Shown: in pieces, positions 7,336 to 14,200 of the stretch
Numbering within the stretch: position 1 is the stretch's first letter
How the letters are laid out: the number at the start of each line of letters is the position of its first letter
Source: an uncultured Lachnospiraceae bacterium
GTDB lineage: Bacteria; Bacillota; Clostridia; Lachnospirales; Lachnospiraceae
DNA: 14,226 nt
Reading direction: 5' to 3'
Assembly: GCA_949346185.1 (NCBI GenBank)
Contig: CASGVX010000019.1
Location: 1-14,226, forward strand
The notes under the pieces: model-generated
What the model saw: only the letters and a program-made list of their open reading frames with translations
Database searches by the model: none
What the model was told of the DNA's origin: nothing
Made by a program: the position numbers and the translations under genes

Positions 7336-8643
7336 ATGGATTACACAACACAGATGGATGCCGCAAGGAAGGGCATTAAGACCAAGGAATTGCTGCGGGT
7401 GGCAGAGAAGGAACATATGGATGGGGATGTGCTGATGGAACTGGTGGCGAAGGGGCAGGCCATCATTCCTGCCAATAAATTGCATCGGTGCATCGACCCC
7501 TGCGGCATTGGTGACAGGCTGTCCACCAAAATCAATGTAAATTTGGGAACCAGCAGGGACTGGACTGATCTGGATATGGAGATGGAGAAGGTGAAAAGTG
7601 CGGTGGACATGGGGGCGGAGGCCATCATGGATCTGAGTTCCTTCGGCGATACCCGGAAGTTTCGCAGGAGGCTTACGGAGGAATGTCCGGCGGTTATCGG
7701 CACTGTGCCCATCTATGATGCAGTGGTGTATTACCACAAGGCGCTGAAGGAGATTACCACGGAGGAATGGCTTGATATTGTGGAGATGCACGCAAAGGAC
7801 GGCGTGGATTTCATGACGATACACTGCGGCATTAATAAGGAGACGGCCAAGCACTTCAAGGAGATGAAGCGGCTGACGAATATCGTTTCCAGAGGCGGTT
7901 CCATTATATTTGCATGGATGGAAATGACGGGAAATGAAAATCCATTCTACGAGCATTATGACAGGATTCTGGATATCTGCCAGGAGTATGATGTGACCAT
8001 GAGCCTAGGGGATGCCTGCCGGCCGGGATGTCTGGAGGATGCCTCGGATGTGTCCCAGATACAGGAACTGATTACCTTGGGGGAACTGACGAAGCGGGCT
8101 TGGGAGAAGAATGTCCAGGTGATGATCGAGGGGCCGGGGCATATGCCTCTGGATCAGATTGCTGCCAATATGAAGATTCAGCAGACCATCTGCCAGGGGG
8201 CGCCTTTCTATGTGCTGGGGCCGCTGGTGACGGACGTGGCGCCGGGCTATGATCATATTACGGCAGCCATAGGCGGTGCGGTTGCGGCATCTCATGGGGC
8301 TTCGTTCCTGTGCTATGTGACTCCGGCAGAGCATCTCCGCCTGCCGGACGTGGATGACGTGAAGGAGGGCATCGTGGCGGCAAAGATTGCGGCTCATGCG
8401 GCAGATATCGCCAAGGGGATTCCAAGGGCGAAGGATTGGGACAGGGAAATGAGCACTGCCAGGAAGAATTTGGACTGGGAGCGGATGTTCGATCTTTCCA
8501 TAGACCCGGAGAAGGCTAGGAGATACCGGGCAGAGGCAAAGCCTGAGAAGGAGGATACCTGCTCCATGTGTGGGAATTTCTGCGCAGTGAAGAATATGAA
8601 CCGCATTCTGGACGGGGAGATTGTATCCATCTTTGACGAATAA
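7336..8643 (+). CDS. thiC: Phosphomethylpyrimidine synthase ThiC (short anaerobe-type)
   Basis: Radical-SAM enzyme that rearranges aminoimidazole ribotide into the HMP-phosphate pyrimidine of thiamine. The start is ATG 7336 with AAAGGAGAG just upstream; the in-frame ATG at 7303 has a poor ribosome binding site. The product has 435 residues, lacking the N-terminal extension of the E. coli-type enzyme, as in many anaerobes. Motifs: STKINVNLGTS, the core strand EAIMDLSSFGDTRKFRR, DFMTIHCGI, SRGGSIIFAWM, SLGDACRPGCLEDASD, EGPGHMPLDQIAANM, DVAPGYDHITAAIGGAVAASHGASFLCYVTPAEHL and the cluster-binding cysteines C409-x2-C412-x3-C416. The cysteine spacing is one residue shorter than the CX2CX4C of E. 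coli-type ThiC. The paralogue BzaF (5-hydroxybenzimidazole synthase) shares this fold and cannot be excluded, but no other bza or thi gene is in the window. I see no TPP riboswitch upstream. Confidence 0.87.
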   Translation: MDYTTQMDAARKGIKTKELLRVAEKEHMDGDVLMELVAKGQAIIPANKLHRCIDPCGIGDRLSTKINVNLGTSRDWTDLDMEMEKVKSAVDMGAEAIMDLSSFGDTRKFRRRLTEECPAVIGTVPIYDAVVYYHKALKEITTEEWLDIVEMHAKDGVDFMTIHCGINKETAKHFKEMKRLTNIVSRGGSIIFAWMEMTGNENPFYEHYDRILDICQEYDVTMSLGDACRPGCLEDASDVSQIQELITLGELTKRAWEKNVQVMIEGPGHMPLDQIAANMKIQQTICQGAPFYVLGPLVTDVAPGYDHITAAIGGAVAASHGASFLCYVTPAEHLRLPDVDDVKEGIVAAKIAAHAADIAKGIPRAKDWDREMSTARKNLDWERMFDLSIDPEKARRYRAEAKPEKEDTCSMCGNFCAVKNMNRILDGEIVSIFDE

Positions 8644-8645
8644 AA

Positions 8646-8675
8646 TTGGACAGATAGCCTCAAACGTGATAAAAT
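8646..8675 (+). promoter_or_regulatory. Predicted sigma-A promoter of the yebC-family gene
   Basis: TTGGAC (8646-8651), an 18-base spacer, and TAAAAT (8670-8675) preceded by TG at 8667-8668, making an extended -10. The start of transcription would be near 8682. A 13-base palindrome AATTGTTACAATT (8680-8692) lies over the predicted start and could be an operator, though I do not recognise the motif. Its presence suggests that this gene is transcribed apart from thiC. Confidence 0.45.
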
Positions 8676-8708
8676 AAATAATTGTTACAATTTACGGTCA
8701 TCGGCTCG

Positions 8709-8742
8709 TCCCATGCAGAGATGGGCAACTGTGAATAGTAGC
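8709..8742 (+). repeat. Dispersed imperfect palindromic repeat, family R2, copy 2 (yebC leader)
   Basis: Matches 1880-1913 at 27 of 34 ungapped positions. CCCAT-GCAGAG-ATGGG forms a short hairpin, followed by CTGTGAATAGTAGC. Its last 18 bases (8725-8742) also match the reverse complement of 13964-13981 at 15 positions. It lies in the predicted 5' leader of the yebC-family transcript. Confidence 0.6.
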
Positions 8743-8784
8743 GATCTGTCAGAACAATTATTACATAGAAATGAGGTTGATGAA

Positions 8785-9513
8785 ATGTCAGGACATTCAA
8801 AATTTTCGAATATTAAGCATAAGAAAGAGAAAAATGATGCGGCGAAGGGGAAGATTTTTACCGTGCTGGGGCGGGAGATTGCCGTGGCGGTAAAAGAAGG
8901 AGGCCCCGACCCGGAAAATAATGGCAAGCTTCGGGATGTCATTGCCAAAGCCAAGGCGAATAACATGCCAAATGATACCATCGAGCGAGGCATTAAGAAG
9001 GCGGCGGGAGATATTGATGCCGTTAATTATGAGGAAGTCACCTACGAGGGATACGGCCCCAATGGGACGGCCATTATCGTGAAGGCACTGACGGATAATA
9101 AGAACCGCACCGCCAGCAACGTGAGGAATGCCTTTACCAAGGGGAGCGGAAGCGTGGGCACTCAGGGATGCGTCTCTTACATGTTTGACGAGAAGGGACA
9201 GATCTTTATTGACAAGGAAGAGTGCCAGATGGATGCGGACGATCTGATGATGCTTGCGCTGGATGCAGGGGCGGAGGACTTTGCCGAGGAGGAGGATTCC
9301 TACGAAATCCTCACGGCTCCATCCGATTTCGGGGCGGTGCACCAAGCATTGGAGGCTGAGAAGATTGCCATGGCCAGTGCGGAGGTGACGATGCTCCCTC
9401 AGACATATGTAACACTGACGGAGGAGGGGGATATCCGCCAGCTGCGCAGGACGCTTGACCTTTTGGACGAGGATGACGACGTGCAGAGCGTTTATCATAA
9501 TTGGGATGAGTAA
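8785..9513 (+). CDS. YebC/PmpR family protein (DNA-binding regulator / translation factor)
   Basis: A 242-residue protein with the invariant N-terminus MSGHSKFSNIKHKKEKNDAAKGKIF and the family blocks GREIAVAVKEGGPDPENN, LRDVIAKAKANNMPNDTIERGIKKA, EEVTYEGYGPNGTAIIVKALTDNKNRTASNVRNAFTKGSG and a C-terminal acidic domain ending in LLDEDDDVQSVYHNWDE. Members have been described as DNA-binding transcription regulators and, more recently, as ribosome-associated factors that help translate proline-rich stretches; sequence alone does not decide. The start at 8785 has GAGG 8 bases upstream and gives the conserved N-terminus; an in-frame ATG at 8713 would add 24 unrelated residues read through the R2 repeat and is rejected. 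It is transcribed from its own predicted promoter. No clear U-tract terminator follows. Confidence 0.93.
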   Translation: MSGHSKFSNIKHKKEKNDAAKGKIFTVLGREIAVAVKEGGPDPENNGKLRDVIAKAKANNMPNDTIERGIKKAAGDIDAVNYEEVTYEGYGPNGTAIIVKALTDNKNRTASNVRNAFTKGSGSVGTQGCVSYMFDEKGQIFIDKEECQMDADDLMMLALDAGAEDFAEEEDSYEILTAPSDFGAVHQALEAEKIAMASAEVTMLPQTYVTLTEEGDIRQLRRTLDLLDEDDDVQSVYHNWDE

Positions 9514-9578
9514 TCTTATGCCCTGATATGTCGATATATTATATGACGGTGTGAATACTTAAATGGATTAGCACACAA

Positions 9579-9606
9579 TTGACATAGTACGGCGATAAAA
9601 TAAAAT
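9579..9606 (+). promoter_or_regulatory. Predicted sigma-A promoter of the Ig-like repeat protein gene
   Basis: A consensus TTGACA (9579-9584), a 16-base spacer and TAAAAT (9601-9606), in an AT-rich stretch. Transcription would begin near 9613, giving a leader of about 80 bases before the ATG at 9695. It is the best promoter match in the window and points to a monocistronic unit. Confidence 0.65.
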
Positions 9607-9615
9607 TAGGAAGTA

Positions 9616-9688
9616 AGTGTGCCATAACATTGATAAAAGCCTATTGTTTGTATCAATGTTACAGTACACCAGTGGCATGTTAAGGAGG
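9616..9688 (+). promoter_or_regulatory. Structured 5' leader with perfect 11-bp hairpin next to the ribosome binding site
   Basis: TAACATTGATA (9625-9635) and TATCAATGTTA (9651-9661) are perfect inverted repeats with a 15-base loop. Outside them, TGCCA (9620-9624) pairs with TGGCA (9673-9677), and the stem can be lengthened with G-U pairs (9616-9619 with 9678-9681) up to the Shine-Dalgarno AAGGAGG at 9682-9688. The leader could therefore influence mRNA stability or ribosome access; alternatively the DNA palindrome could be a repressor site just after the promoter. It fits no riboswitch class that I recognise. Confidence 0.5.
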
Positions 9689-9694
9689 ATGGGG

Positions 9695-12600
9695 ATGAGT
9701 CAGAAGAAGACGAGGAAAAAGAAATGGAAGCTGGGATTGGCCTTGGCTGCGGTATTTTCGCTAGTCTTTGCTGTCTTTTTTGCTGCGTGGCAGCACAATG
9801 AGGCGCAGGCTGCGGAGTATACCTTTTTGGACAGTTCCGGCAATCAGATTAACAGTGGTGGCGAGTTCACCATGCGAAGGGCAACGGATACCTATACTCT
9901 GCTAGGCATACAGAGCAACGATGTCTGTACCTGGACCAGCACGAATACCGATATTGCCAAGTTCGAGGGTGCTGCGGCGGATGGGACGAAAGTCGGGCCG
10001 TCTGCGGTCATCAAGGCGATTAATAACGGTACGGTGGCCATTACTGTGGAGATTAAGCATGCAGACGGAACGGCAGATACCGTTACGATGACCTTGGACG
10101 TGGTGTTCTCGATCAGTGAGTATCTGAATGGAGTGTCCGGCGTGAACCTCTCCAAAATCTATCCGGAGGATGAGAGAAAATCTCTCATTATGAATTACGA
10201 CACCTCGGTTTCCATCGGAGACGGGGATGCGGGAAACAATTTCCTGAAATTGACCTTCGGTGATGGAACCAAGGCAGAGTGGGTTTGCGCCAATACGGAC
10301 GTGATTCGATTTTCGCCGGGAGCGGGGAGCGACGCCCCAAAGATTCAGGCTGTGGGCGCAGGTCCCACCACTCTGACAGTGTCTTGGACGGAGGGAACCA
10401 ATACATATACAGATACGATAAACGTATACGTACGGCCTCAGATTAAGTCTGCGGATGGCAATACCATTCTGGCCGGCAGCGCGAATAGCCCGAATACGGT
10501 GGAAGTGAAGAATGGAGATATGGTGCAGGTGACCATCGAGAATGATGCAAACCCCCAGATCGCCATTGCAGATAAATTGGTCTGGGTCATCTCAAAGGGT
10601 TCGGGAGAAAATTCCGTTCTCGTGAGAGATTCCCTAGGAAATCATGGGGATGGATGGGAGGATATCAATCTTTACTACGTCCGTTCTGGAAAGCAGCATT
10701 TCTATCGGGTGGATGCCAAGTCCGGCGAGTACAATGTGCAGTTTTACGTGAAGGGCGTCTATCGAAGTTTTGACGAGAGCAAGACCAATGCTCCGGTGTG
10801 CGGGCCTGTAAACCTGCTGACCAAGGTGGATTGTGACTTTGTAGACAAGGATGTTACCATCAGCCTGGGCGGTACTTACAACCTTTCCGATGCCTTTAAT
10901 ATTCCATTGGATGTATTGAAGCAGTACTTCACTGCTACTATTATTGATAAGAATGGCAGCGCCAGTGCCACGTATATTTCTCTGGATGAGGCAATCATGG
11001 AGGTAGCTACCAAGCAGCTGGGTCATGGATACTTGTCCGTGGCGTTAAATTCCGGCGTGAATCCTGATGGAATCATTCCGGGATTTCCCACGGATCACAA
11101 CAGCGTGATTGTAACGGTGACTGTAGCAGATGGATTTACCTTGAATATTGTGGAGACAATGATGTCCGAGGGCAGCACGTTAGACCTCCACGGCATTATT
11201 GCTTCCGATGCGGTGGCTGAGGCATCTCAGTTCAAATGGTCGGTGAGTGATGAGAATTTTCTGGAATTGAGCAGCAGCGAGGGACAGTATGTGACAGTGA
11301 CGGCAAGACGCGAGACGCCGGCCAACTCTCCGGCCAGGGTTACGCTGGCTTGGACGGATACCCAAGGCGTCACTTGGGTGTCCACCTGTAAGATTACTGT
11401 CATCAAGGCACCTACGAATTTCAATATCAAGGAAGAAAATGTTACCATCGAGGCTGGGCAGACAGTGACGCTGCATACCAATATAGATAAGAAAAATGCC
11501 AATATTGACTGGCTGTCCTCCGACACAAGCCTGATGACGGTGCAGGCAAACGATGGAAATATTTCAGCGGAGGTGACGGCGACTGATAAAGTGGGAAGCG
11601 CAGTAATCACCGCATATAATAGGGATAATGGAACTTATGCCACCTGCGTGGTGACGGTGACGGCGCCCATTACGGATATCAGCATTGTTCAGGGCGAGGA
11701 ATATGTGACGACCATGGCAAATCCCTTCGTGTTCATGAAGGCGACCTATCTGCCGGAAAATGCCACCAACACGGAACTTGTGTGGTCTCTGGTAAATGAC
11801 GATCCCAACAGGGATGATGTCATTGCCACCATAGAGGAGGAGACTGGCGTGCTGACTCTGGTGACAGAGGGTACGGTAATTATATATGTAGAGCCGAAGC
11901 ACAATCCCAACAAAGTTTCCGCCAGATGCCGCCTGACCATTAAGGAAGATCCGGTGACGAAGATTAATACGGATGTGTCGGAATTGGATATGATCAAGGG
12001 CGATGTATATCAGGTGGCTACCACCATCGAGCCGGAAAATCCTTCTGATTCCACATTGACTTGGAGCGTTGTCATGGGAGAGGACGTGGTTTCCGTAGAC
12101 CAGACCGGCGCCATCTCCGCACTGGGAGTTGGCACGGCTACCGTATTGGTGGAGGGTGTCAACCATAGCGGCAAACCAGCCCAGGCATATATCAAGGTGA
12201 ATGTGCGGGACCGTCTGCTATCCATTAAGTTTGAGGAGACCAATGTGGAAGTTCCCGAGAAAGGGACGTACCAGTTGAAGGTGCTCTTTGACCCGGATGA
12301 AAATGTCAATAAGACATTGCATTTCAGATCCTCTGACACGGACGTGGTGACGGTGGATGAGAGCACGGGACTGATTACAGGCGTGAAGGATGGTGGATTG
12401 GCAGTCATTACCTGTTGGGCGGATGATATCGGGCCTCAGGAGGTAATCAGCTGTCTCGTGAGGGTCACCGGGGAAGTCATTCCCGCCACGGGATTTGAAA
12501 TCTCCCCCACCAGCCAGACGATACAGATTGGCAAGAGTTTCAATATCGTTCCCTCATTCCAGCCGGAAAATACATCGGATAAGAATATCCTGTATGAATC

Positions 12601-13963
12601 AATGGATTCTTCCATTGCGAAGGTTGAGGCGAACGGCAAGGTTACCGGCATGAAGGCTGGCGTTACGGTCATCACATGTACGCCGGTACAAAATGTGGGA
12701 GATATCAAGGCGAAGACCTGTACGGTCACGGTCATTCCCGGCGTCAAACTGTCCCTGTCCCCTTCAAGCAGGGAGATTGCAGTGGGGAAGAGCTTTACCA
12801 TTAAGAAAATCGTAACGCCTGCTGCGGCAGACAAGACGGCGAAATGGACTACGTCCAATAAGAAGATTGCTACGGTATCTTCCTCAGGAAAGGTGAAGGC
12901 AAAGAAAATAGGAACTTGCCGGATTACCTGTACCTTGACGAAATACAACATTAGCGCAACCTGTACCGTGAAAGTGGCGAAGCTTCGCTCCACGCTGAAA
13001 TTGAATAAGAGGAGCATTCGCATCAATATCGGTCAGACCTATAAGTTGAAGAAGACGGTATGGACCAATAATACCAAGAAGCCAGGGGTTCGATTTACCT
13101 CTAAGAATAAAAGGATTGCCACGGTTGGAAAGACCTCTGGCAAGGTCAAGGGCAAGCGGGTAGGCTCTACCATTATCACTGCCAAGACCACAGACAAGAA
13201 AGCCACGGCGAAATGTCGCGTCACGGTGATTCGGCGCATCACCAGCATCCGCTTGAATAAGACGTATGGAGTATGCTATATCGGAAGAACCATGAAATTG
13301 AAGGCTACGGTGAGGCCGAAAAAGGCATCCATCAAGAAACTGAAATGGACTTCTTCCAATACGAAGGTTGCCACGGTGCTCAGCAATGGCACGGTGACGG
13401 GCATATCTGAGGGCTCCGTCTATATTACGGCAAAGGCCACGGATGGTAGCAATAAGTCGGCCAGATGCTATGTGAGCGTGATTGAGCCGGTTCCCGCATC
13501 CAGCATCGTAGTGGCTCAGTCTGAATTGACCATGAAGCGGGGAGACAGCGCGAAGCTGGCATACACTACATTGCCGGATAACCATTCAGACAGCATCAAA
13601 TTCGCCTCCGACAATACCAGAGTGGTGAAGGTGACTAAGACGGGAACGGTGAAGGCAGTGGGTACTGGTACTGCCACGGTAACGATAACGGCTACTAGCG
13701 GGGTGACCAGCACGGTGACGGTGAACGTGGTTTCCCTCAACAAGACTTCCGTGCGCATGCGCCAATATGATACAGAGACCCTGACGGTCATCGGCACATC
13801 GGCAAATATCACATGGTATTCTGCTAATAACAGGATTGCTTCTGTGGAAAACGGAAGGATAACGGGCCGAGGGATTGGCACCACTTACGTGTACGCTTAC
13901 GTGAATGGCTGCAAGATGGCCTGCAAGGTACAGATTGTCTCGGTGAATAATAAAAAGAGATAG
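9695..13963 (+). CDS. Secreted multi-domain bacterial Ig-like (BIG2-type) repeat protein
   Basis: Start: ATG 9695, six bases after AAGGAGG (9682-9688); the upstream in-frame ATG at 9617 lies in the leader. The product has 1422 residues. Residues 1-39 are a signal peptide: basic SQKKTRKKKWK, hydrophobic core LGLALAAVFSLVFAVFFAAW, likely cleavage after AQA (37-39). The rest is almost all beta Ig-like modules of about 80-100 residues. By eye they lie near 40-137, 161-247, 250-378, 384-480, 481-570, 572-656, 658-749, 754-837, 841-926, 931-1014, 1017-1094, 1099-1179, 1182-1262, 1267-1346 and 1347-1416. Later modules have classic BIG2 signatures (W-T-S-S-N-x-K-V-A-T-V ... G-x-V-x-G-x-x-x-G-x-x-x-I-T-A). 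Early ones are divergent, and 250-378 may be another fold. No LPXTG, SLH, choline-binding or transmembrane anchor is seen. Residues 1017-1262 are strongly basic. Role is unknown; surface display, adhesion or wall association is inference. Confidence 0.88.
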   Translation: MSQKKTRKKKWKLGLALAAVFSLVFAVFFAAWQHNEAQAAEYTFLDSSGNQINSGGEFTMRRATDTYTLLGIQSNDVCTWTSTNTDIAKFEGAAADGTKVGPSAVIKAINNGTVAITVEIKHADGTADTVTMTLDVVFSISEYLNGVSGVNLSKIYPEDERKSLIMNYDTSVSIGDGDAGNNFLKLTFGDGTKAEWVCANTDVIRFSPGAGSDAPKIQAVGAGPTTLTVSWTEGTNTYTDTINVYVRPQIKSADGNTILAGSANSPNTVEVKNGDMVQVTIENDANPQIAIADKLVWVISKGSGENSVLVRDSLGNHGDGWEDINLYYVRSGKQHFYRVDAKSGEYNVQFYVKGVYRSFDESKTNAPVCGPVNLLTKVDCDFVDKDVTISLGGTYNLSDAFNIPLDVLKQYFTATIIDKNGSASATYISLDEAIMEVATKQLGHGYLSVALNSGVNPDGIIPGFPTDHNSVIVTVTVADGFTLNIVETMMSEGSTLDLHGIIASDAVAEASQFKWSVSDENFLELSSSEGQYVTVTARRETPANSPARVTLAWTDTQGVTWVSTCKITVIKAPTNFNIKEENVTIEAGQTVTLHTNIDKKNANIDWLSSDTSLMTVQANDGNISAEVTATDKVGSAVITAYNRDNGTYATCVVTVTAPITDISIVQGEEYVTTMANPFVFMKATYLPENATNTELVWSLVNDDPNRDDVIATIEEETGVLTLVTEGTVIIYVEPKHNPNKVSARCRLTIKEDPVTKINTDVSELDMIKGDVYQVATTIEPENPSDSTLTWSVVMGEDVVSVDQTGAISALGVGTATVLVEGVNHSGKPAQAYIKVNVRDRLLSIKFEETNVEVPEKGTYQLKVLFDPDENVNKTLHFRSSDTDVVTVDESTGLITGVKDGGLAVITCWADDIGPQEVISCLVRVTGEVIPATGFEISPTSQTIQIGKSFNIVPSFQPENTSDKNILYESMDSSIAKVEANGKVTGMKAGVTVITCTPVQNVGDIKAKTCTVTVIPGVKLSLSPSSREIAVGKSFTIKKIVTPAAADKTAKWTTSNKKIATVSSSGKVKAKKIGTCRITCTLTKYNISATCTVKVAKLRSTLKLNKRSIRINIGQTYKLKKTVWTNNTKKPGVRFTSKNKRIATVGKTSGKVKGKRVGSTIITAKTTDKKATAKCRVTVIRRITSIRLNKTYGVCYIGRTMKLKATVRPKKASIKKLKWTSSNTKVATVLSNGTVTGISEGSVYITAKATDGSNKSARCYVSVIEPVPASSIVVAQSELTMKRGDSAKLAYTTLPDNHSDSIKFASDNTRVVKVTKTGTVKAVGTGTATVTITATSGVTSTVTVNVVSLNKTSVRMRQYDTETLTVIGTSANITWYSANNRIASVENGRITGRGIGTTYVYAYVNGCKMACKVQIVSVNNKKR

Positions 13964-13981
13964 GTTGCTATTCACAGCTGC
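13964..13981 (-). repeat. Partial R2-type repeat, inverted, just after the Ig-like gene
   Basis: The reverse complement of 13964-13981 matches 8725-8742 at 15 of 18 positions, with CTGTGAATAG intact. It starts at the base after the stop codon. The CCCAT/ATGGG hairpin half of R2 is not recognisable here, so this is a remnant or a related element. Confidence 0.4.
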
Positions 13982-14078
13982 AGAAATGAAAATGTGCTGT
14001 CTCGTGAAACTCGCTTGTGAGAAATGGGGATGAATGATGGTGAGTTGTAATAGAGATAAAAACATTTAGAAAAAATGA

Positions 14079-14138
14079 AAAAAGGTATTGGAGCAATGGA
14101 ACATTTGTTTTATAATGGAGTTGCTGCAATACCTTTTT
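14079..14138 (+). terminator. Long hairpin with U-tract, probable terminator of the Ig-like gene
   Basis: AAAAAGGTATTG (14079-14090) pairs perfectly with CAATACCTTTTT (14127-14138). After one G-G mismatch, AGCAA (14092-14096) pairs with TTGCT (14121-14125), leaving a 24-base loop (14097-14120). The stem ends in five T residues, as in a Rho-independent terminator, and A residues on the other side could make it bidirectional. It lies 115 bases after the Ig-like gene's stop. The loop contains a perfect TATAAT. Confidence 0.6.
14088..14116 (+). promoter_or_regulatory. Possible promoter inside the hairpin
   Basis: A perfect TATAAT at 14111-14116 lies 17 bases downstream of TTGGAG (14088-14093), which matches only the TTG of the -35 consensus. 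Transcription would begin near 14123 and could run to the second terminator at 14200, giving an RNA of roughly 75-80 bases. The -35 is weak, so this is tentative. Confidence 0.25.
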
Positions 14139-14164
14139 AACCGTATAGGAAATTGCTCGAAATG
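14134..14164 (+). repeat. 31-base direct repeat, family R3, copy 1
   Basis: Identical over 31 bases to 14196-14226: TTTTT followed by AACCGTATAGG, AAATTGCTCG and AAATG. The T-run is also the tail of the preceding hairpin. The repeat contains AGGAA ten bases before an ATG (14162-14164), which here opens only a three-codon frame (Met-Trp-Gln-stop) before the next hairpin. Confidence 0.85.
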
Positions 14165-14171
14165 TGGCAGT

Positions 14172-14200
14172 AAAGGGAATGCGCTGGCATTCCCTTTTTT
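14172..14200 (+). terminator. Rho-independent terminator hairpin between the two R3 repeats
   Basis: AAAGGGAATGC (14172-14182), a four-base loop GCTG, and GCATTCCCTTT (14187-14197) form a perfect 11-bp stem, with a run of six T residues at 14195-14200. The orientation is + strand. No gene lies between the previous terminator and this one, so it is either redundant or ends a short noncoding RNA. Confidence 0.75.

Noticed and set aside
7285..7345. Second ATGGATTA just upstream of the thiC start, as a partial duplication
   Set aside because: Only eight bases are shared and the upstream ATG is out of frame with thiC; chance similarity in purine-rich sequence is sufficient.
6913..7956. Long minus-strand open frame opposite argR and thiC
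   Set aside because: It spans two well-identified + strand genes and their spacer, and its translation looks like reverse-complement coding sequence rather than a protein.
8713..8784. Upstream start for the yebC-family gene
   Set aside because: The extra 24 residues come from the R2 repeat, and the family's conserved N-terminus begins at 8785.
9546..9556. Fourth R2 copy (GGTGTGAATA)
   Set aside because: Only about ten bases match the R2 tail and the flanks diverge at once.
9514..9578. Terminator after the yebC-family gene
   Set aside because: The AT-rich sequence near 9527-9546 has weak self-complementarity but no stable stem followed by a T-run.
9617..9694. Upstream in-frame start for the Ig-like protein, adding 26 residues
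   Set aside because: It begins within a few bases of the predicted transcription start, has no Shine-Dalgarno, and would put non-signal residues before a perfect signal peptide that has its own AAGGAGG.
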